Origin: CAWABB01 sp963780165
GTDB taxonomy: Bacteria > Bacteroidota > Ignavibacteria > UBA10030 > UBA6906
Direction of reading: 5' to 3'
NCBI GenBank assembly: GCA_963780165.1
Contig: CAWABB010000004.1
Location: 124,001 to 188,000, forward strand
Length of the DNA: 64,000 nucleotides
Shown here piece by piece: positions 56,084 to 64,000 of this stretch. The notes below the pieces were generated by a model, which saw only the letters and a program-made list of their open reading frames with translations, was not told where the DNA came from and did not search any database. Numbering within the stretch: the stretch's first letter is position 1; each line of letters opens with the position of its first letter. The position numbers and the translations under genes were made by a program.

Positions 56084-57444
56084 GCACATCCGCCGACACG
56101 CCCGGGCCCGGAACGTCCTCCCCTGACGGGTCCGCTCACCGTACGTCCCCGGGAGGCATGGATTCACCCCACGCACCTGTGCGGTCGCCCTGGGCCTGGA
56201 TCCCGTCGCTCTACTTCGCAGAGGGAATCCCGTATGTCGTGGCGATGACGGTCTCCGTCATCATGTACAAGCGGTTCGGCATCTCGAACACTGACATCGC
56301 CCTCTACACCAGCTGGCTGTATCTCCCATGGGTCCTGAAGCCGCTCTGGAGCCCGTTCGTGGACATGTTCCGGACGAAGCGGCTCTGGATCGTCGTGTTG
56401 CAGTTCGTGATCGGGGCCGCGCTGGCAAGCGTTGCTGTCACCATCCCGCTCCCTGCCTTCTTTCAGATCACGCTGGCGGTCTTCTGGCTCATGGCATTCG
56501 CATCGTCGACCCACGACATCGCTGCGGACGGGTTCTACATGTTGGGTCTGCCCGAGCACCAGCAGGCAGCGTTCGTTGGCGTCAGGAGCACGTTCTACCG
56601 CATCGCCATGATCACCGGCCAGGGCCTGCTGGTGGTGGTGGCGGGGAAGCTCGAGGCTGGAGGAGACCTGAAAACGGCCTGGTCCGTAACGTTTGGCATC
56701 CTTGCCGTCGTCTTCCTTGGATTTGCGGTCTATCACCGGTTCTTTCTTCCGCGGCCCGTGTCGGACCACCCCGTACGGAGCGAGGGATCCACGAGCGTGG
56801 CGCGCGAGTTTCTCACGGTCTTCGCCCGGTTCTTCAGGAGGCCGAAGATCCTTGCCGTGCTGGCGTTCCTCCTGTTGTATCGGTTCGGGGAGGCGCAGCT
56901 GATCAAGCTCGTGACGCCGTTTCTTCTCGATCCCCGCACGAGCGGAGGGCTCGGGCTGTCGACGGAGGAGGTCGGGATCGCCTATGGCACGGTCGGTGTC
57001 ATCTCACTGACGGTCGGCGGATTGCTGGGTGGATACGTCGTCTCGCGTCACGGTCTCCGCACCTGGCTCTGGCCGATGATCTTCATCATGCACATTCCGG
57101 ACCTGACGTTTGTGTACCTCTCGCAGGTTCAGCCCGAGAGTTTTCTGGTGATCACGTCGGGTGTCGCGCTGGAGCAGTTCGGTTATGGATTCGGGTTCAC
57201 CGCATACACGCTGTACATGATTCTCGCGGCAGAAGGCGAAAACAAGACAGCTCACTTCGCCATCTGCACCGGATTCATGGCGCTGGGGATGATGCTCCCG
57301 GGGATGGCGAGCGGAGCAATCCAGGAGGCGCTCGGATACAAGGCGTTCTTTATCTGGATCATGCTCTCCACGATTCCGAGCTTCATCGTCCCCGCGCTGG
57401 TGAAGATTCCGGAGCACTTCGGAAAGAAGCAGAAACCGCATTGA
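56080..57444 (+). CDS. AmpG-like muropeptide permease (MFS)
   Basis: 454 residues. A polar N-terminal extension (about 1-35, rich in Ser/Pro/Gly) precedes about 12 membrane segments. SLYFAEGIPYVVAMTVSVIM at the first segment, WLYLPWVLKPLWSPFVD in the next loop, and SSTHDIAADGF are signatures of the AmpG/SLC33 group. AmpG imports GlcNAc-anhydroMurNAc peptides into the cytoplasm. It sits in the middle of the wall-salvage operon, with ATGA overlap upstream and two bases to the glycosyltransferase gene. Substrate specificity (anhydro or plain muropeptides, or GlcNAc-MurNAc) cannot be read from sequence. Confidence 0.87.
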   Translation: MSTSADTPGPGTSSPDGSAHRTSPGGMDSPHAPVRSPWAWIPSLYFAEGIPYVVAMTVSVIMYKRFGISNTDIALYTSWLYLPWVLKPLWSPFVDMFRTKRLWIVVLQFVIGAALASVAVTIPLPAFFQITLAVFWLMAFASSTHDIAADGFYMLGLPEHQQAAFVGVRSTFYRIAMITGQGLLVVVAGKLEAGGDLKTAWSVTFGILAVVFLGFAVYHRFFLPRPVSDHPVRSEGSTSVAREFLTVFARFFRRPKILAVLAFLLLYRFGEAQLIKLVTPFLLDPRTSGGLGLSTEEVGIAYGTVGVISLTVGGLLGGYVVSRHGLRTWLWPMIFIMHIPDLTFVYLSQVQPESFLVITSGVALEQFGYGFGFTAYTLYMILAAEGENKTAHFAICTGFMALGMMLPGMASGAIQEALGYKAFFIWIMLSTIPSFIVPALVKIPEHFGKKQKPH

Positions 57445-57446
57445 CC

Positions 57447-58934
57447 ATGAAGCCTTCCATCACAGCATTCCTTTCGTACCGCGGCCGGTCTGCCACGCGG
57501 GAGACCGTGCGGCAGCTCCAGGCGTCTTCACTCGTCAGGAAGATCTACCTCCTCTCCGGTGACAGCGAGGTGGAGGCTCTTCCGGGCACGACACTCATCC
57601 GCGTGGACAGCATGCGCAGCAGCCGGACCATGCGGACGATCGTCGCGAAGGCGGGAACCGGACATGTCCTGCTCATCACGCAGGATACGCCTGTCCTCTT
57701 CGGGCAGTTCGCCCTGGAACGTCTTATTTCGGTTGCCGACGCGACCGGCGCGGCGATGGTCTATTCCGACCGATATGATCTGCGCCTGAATGTGCGCACA
57801 CCGCACCCGGTGATCGAGTACCAGGCCGGCAGCATCCGGGACGACTTCGATTTCGGGCCGGTGATGCTCTTCGCCGCTTCCATGGTGCGCCCTGCCTGGA
57901 TGGATATTGCAGGGACTTCATATGCGCACGCGGGACTGTACGCGCTTCGGCTGGCGCTGTCGCGCCGGGGCCAGCTCTTCCGCGTCGGCGAATTCCTGTA
58001 CACGATCGCGGAGCTGGATGCCCGGGCGTCGGGCGAGAAGCTGTTCGACTACGTCGACCCGCGGAACAGGGAAGTTCAGATCGAGATGGAGGCCGCGGCC
58101 ACGGCGTACCTGAAGAGGATCGGCGCCTACCTGAAACCGACGTTTAAGCCGGTCGATCTCGCTGCCGGGACATTCCCCGTGGAAGCCACGGTCGTGATTC
58201 CGGTTCGCAACCGGGTGCGGACGATTGGAGACGCGGTCGCCTCCGTCCGGCGGCAGCGGACGTCCGTTGCGTTCAACTGCATCGTCGTGGACAACCACAG
58301 CACGGACGGAACCACAGACACGCTTCGGGACATTGCGCAGAAGGATCCCCGCGTCCTCCATCTCATCCCCGGGCGCGATGACCTTGGCATCGGCGGCTGC
58401 TGGAACGAGGCGGTCCATCATCCCCAGTGCGGGCGCTTTTCGGTGCAGCTTGACAGCGACGACCTGTACCGCGACGAGACCACATTGCAGCGCATCGTGG
58501 ATCAGTTCTATGCCGGGCGCTACGCGATGGTGATCGGGTCGTATCAGATGACGAACTTTGACCTGCAGGAGATTCCCCCCGGCCTCATCGATCACCGGGA
58601 GTGGACGCCTGACAACGGAAGGAACAACGCGCTCCGGATCAACGGCCTTGGCGCCCCGCGTGCGTTTGCCACGGCGGTCCTTCGCACGCTTCCGATCCCA
58701 AACGTGAGTTACGGGGAAGACTATGCGCTCGGTCTGGCTATCTCGCGCGAACACCAGATCGGCAGGATCTACGAGTCGGTCTACCTGTGCCGGCGGTGGG
58801 AGGGGAATTCGGACGCCAACCTGGATGTCGCACGCCAGAACGCCTATAATCACTACAAGGACAAGATCCGCACCATCGAGATCTCGGCACGGCAACGGCT
58901 GAACGCCGCGGCCCGGACACGAAGGAAGCGCTGA
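57447..58934 (+). CDS. Two-domain GT2-type glycosyltransferase
   Basis: 495 residues. The C-terminal half (about 248-480) is a clear GT-A domain: VVIPVRNRVRTIGDAVASVR, CIVVDNHSTDGT, the DxD-type metal site QLDSDDL (Asp336-Asp339) and GEDYALGLAISR. The N-terminal half (about 1-235) resembles a second, degenerate GT-A fold with no DxD in the expected place. No membrane segment. It lies between the AmpG-like permease and the DUF4922 gene with gaps of two and three bases. Linked GT and DUF4922 genes are a repeated association in Bacteroidetes, and a UDP-sugar-linked step is plausible. The acceptor is unknown. Confidence 0.82.
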   Translation: MKPSITAFLSYRGRSATRETVRQLQASSLVRKIYLLSGDSEVEALPGTTLIRVDSMRSSRTMRTIVAKAGTGHVLLITQDTPVLFGQFALERLISVADATGAAMVYSDRYDLRLNVRTPHPVIEYQAGSIRDDFDFGPVMLFAASMVRPAWMDIAGTSYAHAGLYALRLALSRRGQLFRVGEFLYTIAELDARASGEKLFDYVDPRNREVQIEMEAAATAYLKRIGAYLKPTFKPVDLAAGTFPVEATVVIPVRNRVRTIGDAVASVRRQRTSVAFNCIVVDNHSTDGTTDTLRDIAQKDPRVLHLIPGRDDLGIGGCWNEAVHHPQCGRFSVQLDSDDLYRDETTLQRIVDQFYAGRYAMVIGSYQMTNFDLQEIPPGLIDHREWTPDNGRNNALRINGLGAPRAFATAVLRTLPIPNVSYGEDYALGLAISREHQIGRIYESVYLCRRWEGNSDANLDVARQNAYNHYKDKIRTIEISARQRLNAAARTRRKR

Positions 58935-58937
58935 GCC

Positions 58938-59969
58938 GTGAGGCACGGGCTCCTCATTGGTCCCGCCGACCTGGCTCAATACGGCCGTGTCGGCACGCTC
59001 GCCGAACAGGCTGCGACGCTTCTCCGCCAGCAGCAGGCCGGATGGGAGCTTCTCCGCAGGGGGTACGAAAGTCTGGCGGGAGTCAGGACGCGTCGTATCA
59101 TGGTCGGCGCGATCCCCTTCGACATTCAGTTCAATCCCGGACGGATCATTTCGTCATCGGCCAATGTGGACGCGGCCTCGATCCGGCAGCGCCGGTGCTT
59201 CCTCTGCCACGAACATCTTCCGCCGGAGCAGCACGGGCTCGCGTTCGGCGAATTCCTGATCCTCTGCAACCCCTATCCGATCTTCCCCACGCACTTCACG
59301 ATCCCTCACCGGTCGCACGTGGCCCAGCGGATCGACGGCGCGTTCTCGGTCCTGCTCGACCTGAGCCGGCACCTCGGCAGCGGCTTTGACCTCCTGTACA
59401 ACGGCCCCCGGTGCGGCGCCTCCGCACCTGACCATCTCCACTTCCAGGCGGCGAGCAGCGGGTTCATGCCTCTCCCGCAGGCGATCGATGATGGGTCTGC
59501 CGGTGGAGGGGTGAAGGCCAGGGGTGGATCCGCCGCTGGATCCGTGAGGGTCCTGGAGGGGGTGGGCGTGGATGTGATCGCGGTGAACGACGGGCTTCGC
59601 CGGTGGTTTCAGCTTGAGGGGGAGGATGCGCCGCTCATCGAACAGGCGTTCGACGTCCTTCTCGGCGTCCTCTCACGCGACGAGGATGAGGGAGAGGAGC
59701 CGATGTTCAACATTGTCGCCTTCTACAGGCGGCAGTGGACCGTCCTGGTCTTCCCCCGAAAGGCGCACAGGCCATCATTCTACGGCGCGGAGGCGGGGAT
59801 GATTATCAGCCCTGCAGCGGTGGACATGGGAGGGGTTACCATCACGCCGCGCGAGGAGGACTTCCTGCGCATACAGGAGTCCGATATCCGGCGGCTGTTC
59901 GACGATGTCTGCATCGCGCCGGATGACTTCGCGCGCGCGACTGCCGACCTGCGGCGCCAGCTGGGATAG
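58938..59969 (+). CDS. DUF4922, HIT/GalT-like nucleotidyltransferase-type protein
   Basis: 343 residues from GTG 58938. A CFLCHEH motif (Cys87, Cys90) could bind Zn. The HIT-like signature SAPDHLHFQA (His166, His168) matches the active site of GalT/ATP adenylyltransferase-type enzymes, where a His forms the nucleotidyl intermediate. A low-complexity Gly/Ala/Ser-rich linker (about 187-208) follows. Family members are usually annotated DUF4922 without known function. With a kinase (61,396), NagB and a glycosyltransferase around, transfer of a nucleotide to a sugar-1-phosphate is an attractive guess. Only 16 bases separate it from the convergent NamZ gene, with no room for a normal terminator. 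Confidence 0.78.
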   Translation: MRHGLLIGPADLAQYGRVGTLAEQAATLLRQQQAGWELLRRGYESLAGVRTRRIMVGAIPFDIQFNPGRIISSSANVDAASIRQRRCFLCHEHLPPEQHGLAFGEFLILCNPYPIFPTHFTIPHRSHVAQRIDGAFSVLLDLSRHLGSGFDLLYNGPRCGASAPDHLHFQAASSGFMPLPQAIDDGSAGGGVKARGGSAAGSVRVLEGVGVDVIAVNDGLRRWFQLEGEDAPLIEQAFDVLLGVLSRDEDEGEEPMFNIVAFYRRQWTVLVFPRKAHRPSFYGAEAGMIISPAAVDMGGVTITPREEDFLRIQESDIRRLFDDVCIAPDDFARATADLRRQLG

Positions 59970-59985
59970 CGGGGGGACGGCTCGC

Positions 59986-61254
59986 TCAGTAGAGGTGGTA
60001 CTTCGCAGCCCGCGCCTTGAATTCCTGTACCCCCTCGTCCAGCCTCTTGCGCGCATCCTCCGCCTTCATCTCCTCAACCATTGCCTCCCGTACTTCGTCC
60101 GTTCCGCATACCCTGTCAAACATTTCGATCCTGGACGACTGTGCCAGGAGGAACGGATTCCTGTCGGGGTAGAGTGCATGATGGACCTGCAGGAAGTGGA
60201 ACTGCACGGCCATCAATGATGGCGCGCGGGGGTCAAGGACGTACACCTGAACGCCGTGCAGGCGCTTGCCCGCGTCGCGCCCGTAGAACGGCACGAACGT
60301 GATCGGCCGAAACCGGAGGCCCGGCAATTGGAGCGCGTTCATGGAGTCGGTGAGGGCTTGCGCGTTGATCCATTCTGCCGCGAGCACCTGGAACGGAAGC
60401 GTGTACCCCACCCCCTCCGAAACGACTCCGAGTTCCCCGAGGACGCCGGTGGCGACATAATAGAGCGGGGACCACGGATGCGGGACGTGGGGGGATGGTG
60501 GCACCCAGGGCAGGCCCGTTTCTTCGAAGACCATTGAGCGCTTCCAGCCTTCCATCGGAACCACAGTCAGGGAACAGCGCCGGCTTCCTTCCAGCAGCCC
60601 TTCGCCGTTCAGCATACCCGCGAGCTCGCCGCAGGTGAGGCCGTAGACGTAGGGGATGGAATACTGGCTGACGAACGAGCGGTACTCATCTTCAACCGGC
60701 GTTCCTTCTAGACGTTCTCCGCCCAGCGGGTTTGGCCGGTCGAGCACGACGAACGGAATGCCCCTGTCGGCCGCCGCTTCCATCGCGAGGCCCATCGTGC
60801 TGATGTAGGTGTAGGACCGACAGCCGATGTCCTGAATATCGTACACCAGCACGTCGATATCCCGGAGCATGTCCGCGGTCGGCTTGCGCGTCGCGCCGTA
60901 CAGCGAGTAGACCGGGATGCCGGTTGCTGAATCAATGGAGGCGCCCACGACGTCGCCGGCTGCGTGGTCCCCGCGCACGCCGTGCTCCGGCCCGAAGAGA
61001 GCGACGAGCTTCAGACCGCTCTCCCCGTGGAGAATGTCGACCGTCGATTGCAGCAATCGGTCGACGCCCGTGGGATTGGTGATGAGCCCGACGCGTTTGC
61101 CCTGCAGGACGTCAAACTTCCGATCGCGAAGGAGTTCGACGCCGGTTCGCACGGTTGCAGTCTGAGCATGCAGCGATGCGAGGGACAGGGGTGACAGAAG
61201 CAGGGACATGCAGAGGGACAATGTCAGGGGCGGGGGGATTCGTGTTCGGATCAT
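59986..61254 (-). CDS. namZ: NamZ-type exo-beta-N-acetylmuramidase (DUF1343)
   Basis: 422 residues with a signal peptide (about 1-30, ending SLHAQ). DUF1343 motifs are complete: LITNPTGV (58-65), LFGPEHGVRG (86-95) with Glu90 as the probable catalytic acid, DVLVYDIQDIGCRSYTYISTM (about 134-154), LDRPNPLGG (171-179) and EGTPVEDE. NamZ enzymes release MurNAc from the non-reducing end of glycan strands or disaccharides. The partner NagZ, which removes GlcNAc, is encoded divergently 1 kb away. The gene is convergent to the salvage operon. No strong Shine-Dalgarno site precedes the start. Confidence 0.92.
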   Translation of the reverse strand: MIRTRIPPPLTLSLCMSLLLSPLSLASLHAQTATVRTGVELLRDRKFDVLQGKRVGLITNPTGVDRLLQSTVDILHGESGLKLVALFGPEHGVRGDHAAGDVVGASIDSATGIPVYSLYGATRKPTADMLRDIDVLVYDIQDIGCRSYTYISTMGLAMEAAADRGIPFVVLDRPNPLGGERLEGTPVEDEYRSFVSQYSIPYVYGLTCGELAGMLNGEGLLEGSRRCSLTVVPMEGWKRSMVFEETGLPWVPPSPHVPHPWSPLYYVATGVLGELGVVSEGVGYTLPFQVLAAEWINAQALTDSMNALQLPGLRFRPITFVPFYGRDAGKRLHGVQVYVLDPRAPSLMAVQFHFLQVHHALYPDRNPFLLAQSSRIEMFDRVCGTDEVREAMVEEMKAEDARKRLDEGVQEFKARAAKYHLY

Positions 61255-61331
61255 AGTTCGGCCGAGGCTGGTGTGGATGACGCAACGTACGGACGGCCGG
61301 GCAGAGACGCAATCCGGTTCGCGGGCGTTTC

Positions 61332-61360
61332 TTGATTGTCAGACGGTGGTTGGGTACATT
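61332..61360 (+). promoter_or_regulatory. Candidate promoter for the kinase-nagZ genes
   Basis: TTGATT (61332-61337), a 17-base spacer and TACATT (61355-61360) lie about 35 bases before the kinase ATG in the divergent intergenic region. The match is moderate. No equally good element was found for the opposite (namZ) direction. Confidence 0.45.
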
Positions 61361-61395
61361 GGGGCACCTACACCTCTCACCAACCAGCTGAGCGC

Positions 61396-62346
61396 ATGGG
61401 CGGTCCGTCCTCTCTGATCTTCGGCGCCGATGGCGGTGGCACAAAGACACGTGGAGTGCTGGCAGACCGCGCTGGCCTGCATCGTGCGCAATGCGATGCC
61501 GATCCGTCAAACCCCACAACCGTGGGTGTTGAGCACTCGGCGGTCACGTTGCACGAGCTGATCACCCGGTGTTGTGCGCAGGCGGGTCGGCGGCCGGAGG
61601 AGATCTCGGTAGCGGTGATCGGCCTCGCCGGCGTGGGGACGCCTACCATCAACAGCGACCTTCATTCCGCCCTCACGCGCCGACTTGCCGCGGACCGGTC
61701 TGCTCCGGCGATCTTCCTGGAACCCGACAGCCGGATCGCACTCGAAGGGGCGTTTGGCGGAGGGCACGGCGCGATTGTCATAGCCGGGACTGGTTCGAAT
61801 GTCCTTGGGAAGGACCACAGCGGGTGCCTGCACAGCGCGGGCGGGTGGGGAAGGATCCTGGGCGACGAAGGCAGCGGGTATGATATCGGCCTCAGAGCCC
61901 TGAAGTCCGCGGTCCTCGAGATCGACGGGCGTTCCGAGGCAACGGCCATCGGCCGGGCGCTTCGGGACCGGTTCGGATGGTCCACCCGAGACCAGATCAT
62001 CGCGGCGGTGTACCGGGAGCAATTCCCGGTCGCGACTGTGGCCCCGGTGATCCTGGAGCTGGCTGACGCCAGCGAATCTGCCGCCCTGGAGCTCCTCCGT
62101 TCAGCGGCGGCCCCGCTGGCCGACCAGGCTCGGGTAGTGCTCCGACGGCTCGGGCCGGATCCGCGGGTTGCCTTCATTGGCGGCCTGGTGTCTCACCGGA
62201 CTTCATACTCCGACATACTTTCCCGGGCCCTGAAGGCCGTCGTTCCGGGACTTTCGATCATTTCGGCCACGCACACGCCCGTCGAAGGGGCACTGATGAT
62301 GGCTCTTTCCAGGCTGACCGCCACACATGCAGGCCAGGCTCATTAA
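61396..62346 (+). CDS. BadF/BadG/BcrA/BcrD-type amino-sugar kinase (NagK/MurK-like)
   Basis: 316 residues from ATG 61396; an in-frame start at 61336 exists, but it overlaps the -35/-10 candidate and adds an unrelated stretch. The ASKHA phosphate loop GADGGGTKTRG starts at residue 10, and the second nucleotide-binding segment AIVIAGTGSN is near 128-137, followed by GGWGRILGDEGSGYDIG. Proteins of this group phosphorylate GlcNAc, and the MurK branch also MurNAc. With NamZ and NagZ on either side, it is expected to phosphorylate the monosaccharides they release. The MurNAc-6-P etherase MurQ is not in the window. The stop lies 20 bases inside the nagZ frame. Confidence 0.9.
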   Translation: MGGPSSLIFGADGGGTKTRGVLADRAGLHRAQCDADPSNPTTVGVEHSAVTLHELITRCCAQAGRRPEEISVAVIGLAGVGTPTINSDLHSALTRRLAADRSAPAIFLEPDSRIALEGAFGGGHGAIVIAGTGSNVLGKDHSGCLHSAGGWGRILGDEGSGYDIGLRALKSAVLEIDGRSEATAIGRALRDRFGWSTRDQIIAAVYREQFPVATVAPVILELADASESAALELLRSAAAPLADQARVVLRRLGPDPRVAFIGGLVSHRTSYSDILSRALKAVVPGLSIISATHTPVEGALMMALSRLTATHAGQAH

Positions 62347-64000
62347 TTCGGTTGTGATGCTTGCGATCGGAGCCGTTGCGCTCCTGTTGTTCCGCTCGTG
62401 CTCCTCTTCGGAAGCCTTCGAGTCTCCCCTGCTTGCCCCAGCCGTCACCCCGGCTGCGGGGCGGCTCGGCCAGGAGGACTGGGTCGACAGCGTGCTCTCC
62501 ACGATGACGCTCGAGGAAAAGGTCGGCCAGCTGTTCATGGTGGCGGCCACGGGGCACTACACCGCCGCCGACGGGGAAGAGTTCGTGCAGATGCGATCGC
62601 TGGTCAGGGACCGCTGCATCGGGGGGATCATGCTGTCGCAGAGCGACGTGTATGAAGCAGCCGTGATGCTGAACGCGCTCCAGGCCGAGGCGCGAGTCCC
62701 GCTGCTGGTCAGCGGAGATTTCGAGCGCGGCATGGCCCTTCGTGTCAGGCGATCGACGGTGTTTCCGGACGCGATGGCGATCGCCGCCACCCGGGATCCC
62801 GATCTCGCCTTCCGCGCGGGGCAGGCTACTGCGCGGGAGGCGCGCGCGATCGGGGTGCACCAGAACTTCGCCCCCGTCGCGGACATCAACACCAACCCGC
62901 TCAACCCGGTCATCAATACGCGATCGTTCAGTGACAACGGCTGGCTGGTCGGCGTCATGGTGAGCGCGTACCTGCGCGGAACGAACGACGGCGGGGTCAT
63001 ATCGACCGTCAAGCATTTTCCCGGTCATGGCGACACGAGAACGGATTCCCACCTGGACCTTCCGGTCATTCCGTTCAACCGGGCGCGCCTGGACACGATG
63101 GAGCTGGCTCCGTTTCGCGGGGCCATCCAGGCCGGGGTGAAGTCGGTCATGGTGGCGCATCTGGCGGTTCCCGCGATCGGCGGTTCTTCAAGAACGCCGA
63201 CATCCCTCCTTCCCGAGGCGATCGACACGCTTCTCCGCCGTGATCTCGGATTCAAAGGGCTGGTGGTGACGGATGCCATGGAGATGCGCGGTGTTATGCG
63301 CGGATATTCGACCGCGCTCAGTTCGGTCATGGCTGTCAAGGCCGGGGCGGATGTCGTCCTGATGCCTGCGGATGAGGAAACCGCCTACGCGGCTGTCATG
63401 AGGGCTGTGCGGTCCGGAGAGATCCCCGTGCAACGGTTGGACGAGTCCGTACGCCGCATCCTCGCGGCGAAATACTGGGTCGGGCTCGACCAGCAGCGGA
63501 CGGTGCCGCTGGACAGCATTCCGTCGCGCGTCGCGACGCGGGAGCATCGCGCACTCGCCCGCGATATCGCCCGGCGCGCCATCACGCTCATGCGGAACGA
63601 AGATCAGGTCCTGCCTCTCGTCGAGGGCATCGACGGCCGCGTGGCGGTGTTCGTCCTGACCGATTCAGAAGACAACCGGACGGATATCAATCGTCCCGGG
63701 CCTCGGTACACTACCGAGGCTCCCGGCGCGTATTTTGTACAGCAACTTCAGAGGCGCATCGGCGCGGTGCAGACGCGTCGCCTCACCTCATCGAGCAGCA
63801 GGGGGGACCTCGAAGCGGCCATGGCACAGGCGAAAGCCAGCCGGCTCGTCATCATACCTGTCACTCTCAAAATGCGCACCACGTCGGACCGCGTCACGCT
63901 CCCCGAGAACCTCGAGGGTTTCCTCGTGGATCTCGCGAACGTGAAGACTCCGGTCGTCGCGGTGTTGTTCGGAAACCCGTACGCCCTGCCATCCTTCGAT
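62327..64000 (+). CDS. nagZ: NagZ-type GH3 beta-N-acetylglucosaminidase (3' truncated by window end)
   Basis: The frame is open from ATG 62327 to the last base: 558 codons, no stop. An in-frame ATG at 62357 is an alternative start. The N-terminal hydrophobic segment ends FRSCSSSE, a weak lipobox or signal anchor, so the enzyme is exported, unlike cytoplasmic enterobacterial NagZ. GH3 signatures are intact: TLEEKVGQLFMVA, the NagZ His/Asp motif KHFPGHGDTRTDSH (His234, Asp236), and the nucleophile Asp316 in VVTDAMEMRGV. After about residue 400 a C-terminal alpha/beta domain begins, as in two-domain GH3/NagZ proteins. It overlaps the kinase gene by 20 bases. Confidence 0.93.
   Translation, partial: MQARLINSVVMLAIGAVALLLFRSCSSSEAFESPLLAPAVTPAAGRLGQEDWVDSVLSTMTLEEKVGQLFMVAATGHYTAADGEEFVQMRSLVRDRCIGGIMLSQSDVYEAAVMLNALQAEARVPLLVSGDFERGMALRVRRSTVFPDAMAIAATRDPDLAFRAGQATAREARAIGVHQNFAPVADINTNPLNPVINTRSFSDNGWLVGVMVSAYLRGTNDGGVISTVKHFPGHGDTRTDSHLDLPVIPFNRARLDTMELAPFRGAIQAGVKSVMVAHLAVPAIGGSSRTPTSLLPEAIDTLLRRDLGFKGLVVTDAMEMRGVMRGYSTALSSVMAVKAGADVVLMPADEETAYAAVMRAVRSGEIPVQRLDESVRRILAAKYWVGLDQQRTVPLDSIPSRVATREHRALARDIARRAITLMRNEDQVLPLVEGIDGRVAVFVLTDSEDNRTDINRPGPRYTTEAPGAYFVQQLQRRIGAVQTRRLTSSSSRGDLEAAMAQAKASRLVIIPVTLKMRTTSDRVTLPENLEGFLVDLANVKTPVVAVLFGNPYALPSFD

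Noticed and set aside
1..64000. CRISPR array, tRNA/rRNA gene, transposon or prophage
   Set aside because: No short direct-repeat array, cloverleaf-like sequence, transposase, integrase or phage structural gene was recognised by reading; a dedicated RNA search would be needed to exclude small RNAs.

Overview
The window is GC-rich, densely coded chromosomal DNA with no gap over 300 bp and no tRNA, rRNA, CRISPR array, integrase or transposase that I can see. It looks like a member of the FCB superphylum (Bacteroidota, Ignavibacteria/Kapabacteria or a neighbouring lineage). The reasons are six secreted proteins ending in the NYPNPFN-type type IX secretion (T9SS) sorting domain, a PorV/PorQ-like outer-membrane barrel, and a TonB receptor with a carboxypeptidase-like N-terminal domain. 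Unlike many Bacteroidetes it uses clear Shine-Dalgarno sites and near-sigma70 promoters. The genus cannot be named from this evidence.

Region 1 (1-27,909, all + strand) is a long, tightly packed carbohydrate catabolic island. It holds an AllA-fold protein, a DUF6259-like hydrolase, a Gfo/Idh oxidoreductase plus a TIM-barrel sugar isomerase, a GH42 enzyme, an MFS carrier, an exported PIG-L deacetylase, three tandem GH10-like paralogues, a URO-D-family protein, a T9SS-exported GH13 amylase, a sugar epimerase, a GH2 enzyme, a phytanoyl-CoA-dioxygenase-like protein, a phosphomannose-isomerase-like cupin, an aldo/keto reductase, an SMP-30 lactonase, a nucleoside hydrolase and a sugar-binding lipoprotein without permeases. 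Many neighbours share ATGA stop/start overlaps. The set reads as uptake, hydrolysis and oxidation of an unidentified oligosaccharide or glycoside. It ends at a strong hairpin at 27,984-28,013.

Region 2 (28,059-35,553, - strand) is a three-gene surface operon: TonB receptor, a 1,170-residue secreted protein and a PorV-like barrel. It starts from a promoter that overlaps, back to back, a promoter firing the other way into region 3.

Region 3 (35,806-42,470, + strand) encodes secreted T9SS cargo: an FG-GAP repeat protein, an unknown propeller-like protein and an M23-peptidase-like protein, followed by a secreted unknown. A rho-independent terminator splits it at 39,080-39,113.

Region 4 (42,554-64,000) is a peptidoglycan attack-and-salvage locus. 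From a TTGTGA-17-TATAAT promoter runs a 12-gene array: a GHL10 (DigH-family) glycosidase, an NlpC/P60 lipoprotein, a Tat-exported dipeptide epimerase, a NagX-like membrane acyltransferase, a serine beta-lactamase-fold/alpha-beta hydrolase fusion, a NagB/PIG-L fusion, a propeller protein, a T9SS-exported amidase, a GNAT enzyme, an AmpG-like permease, a two-domain glycosyltransferase and a DUF4922 protein. Convergent to it is a NamZ (DUF1343) exo-muramidase, and divergent from that a BadF-type amino-sugar kinase and NagZ, which is cut by the window end. Together these could dismantle peptidoglycan outside the cytoplasm, import the pieces and feed GlcNAc and MurNAc into metabolism. MurQ was not seen and may lie beyond 64,000.
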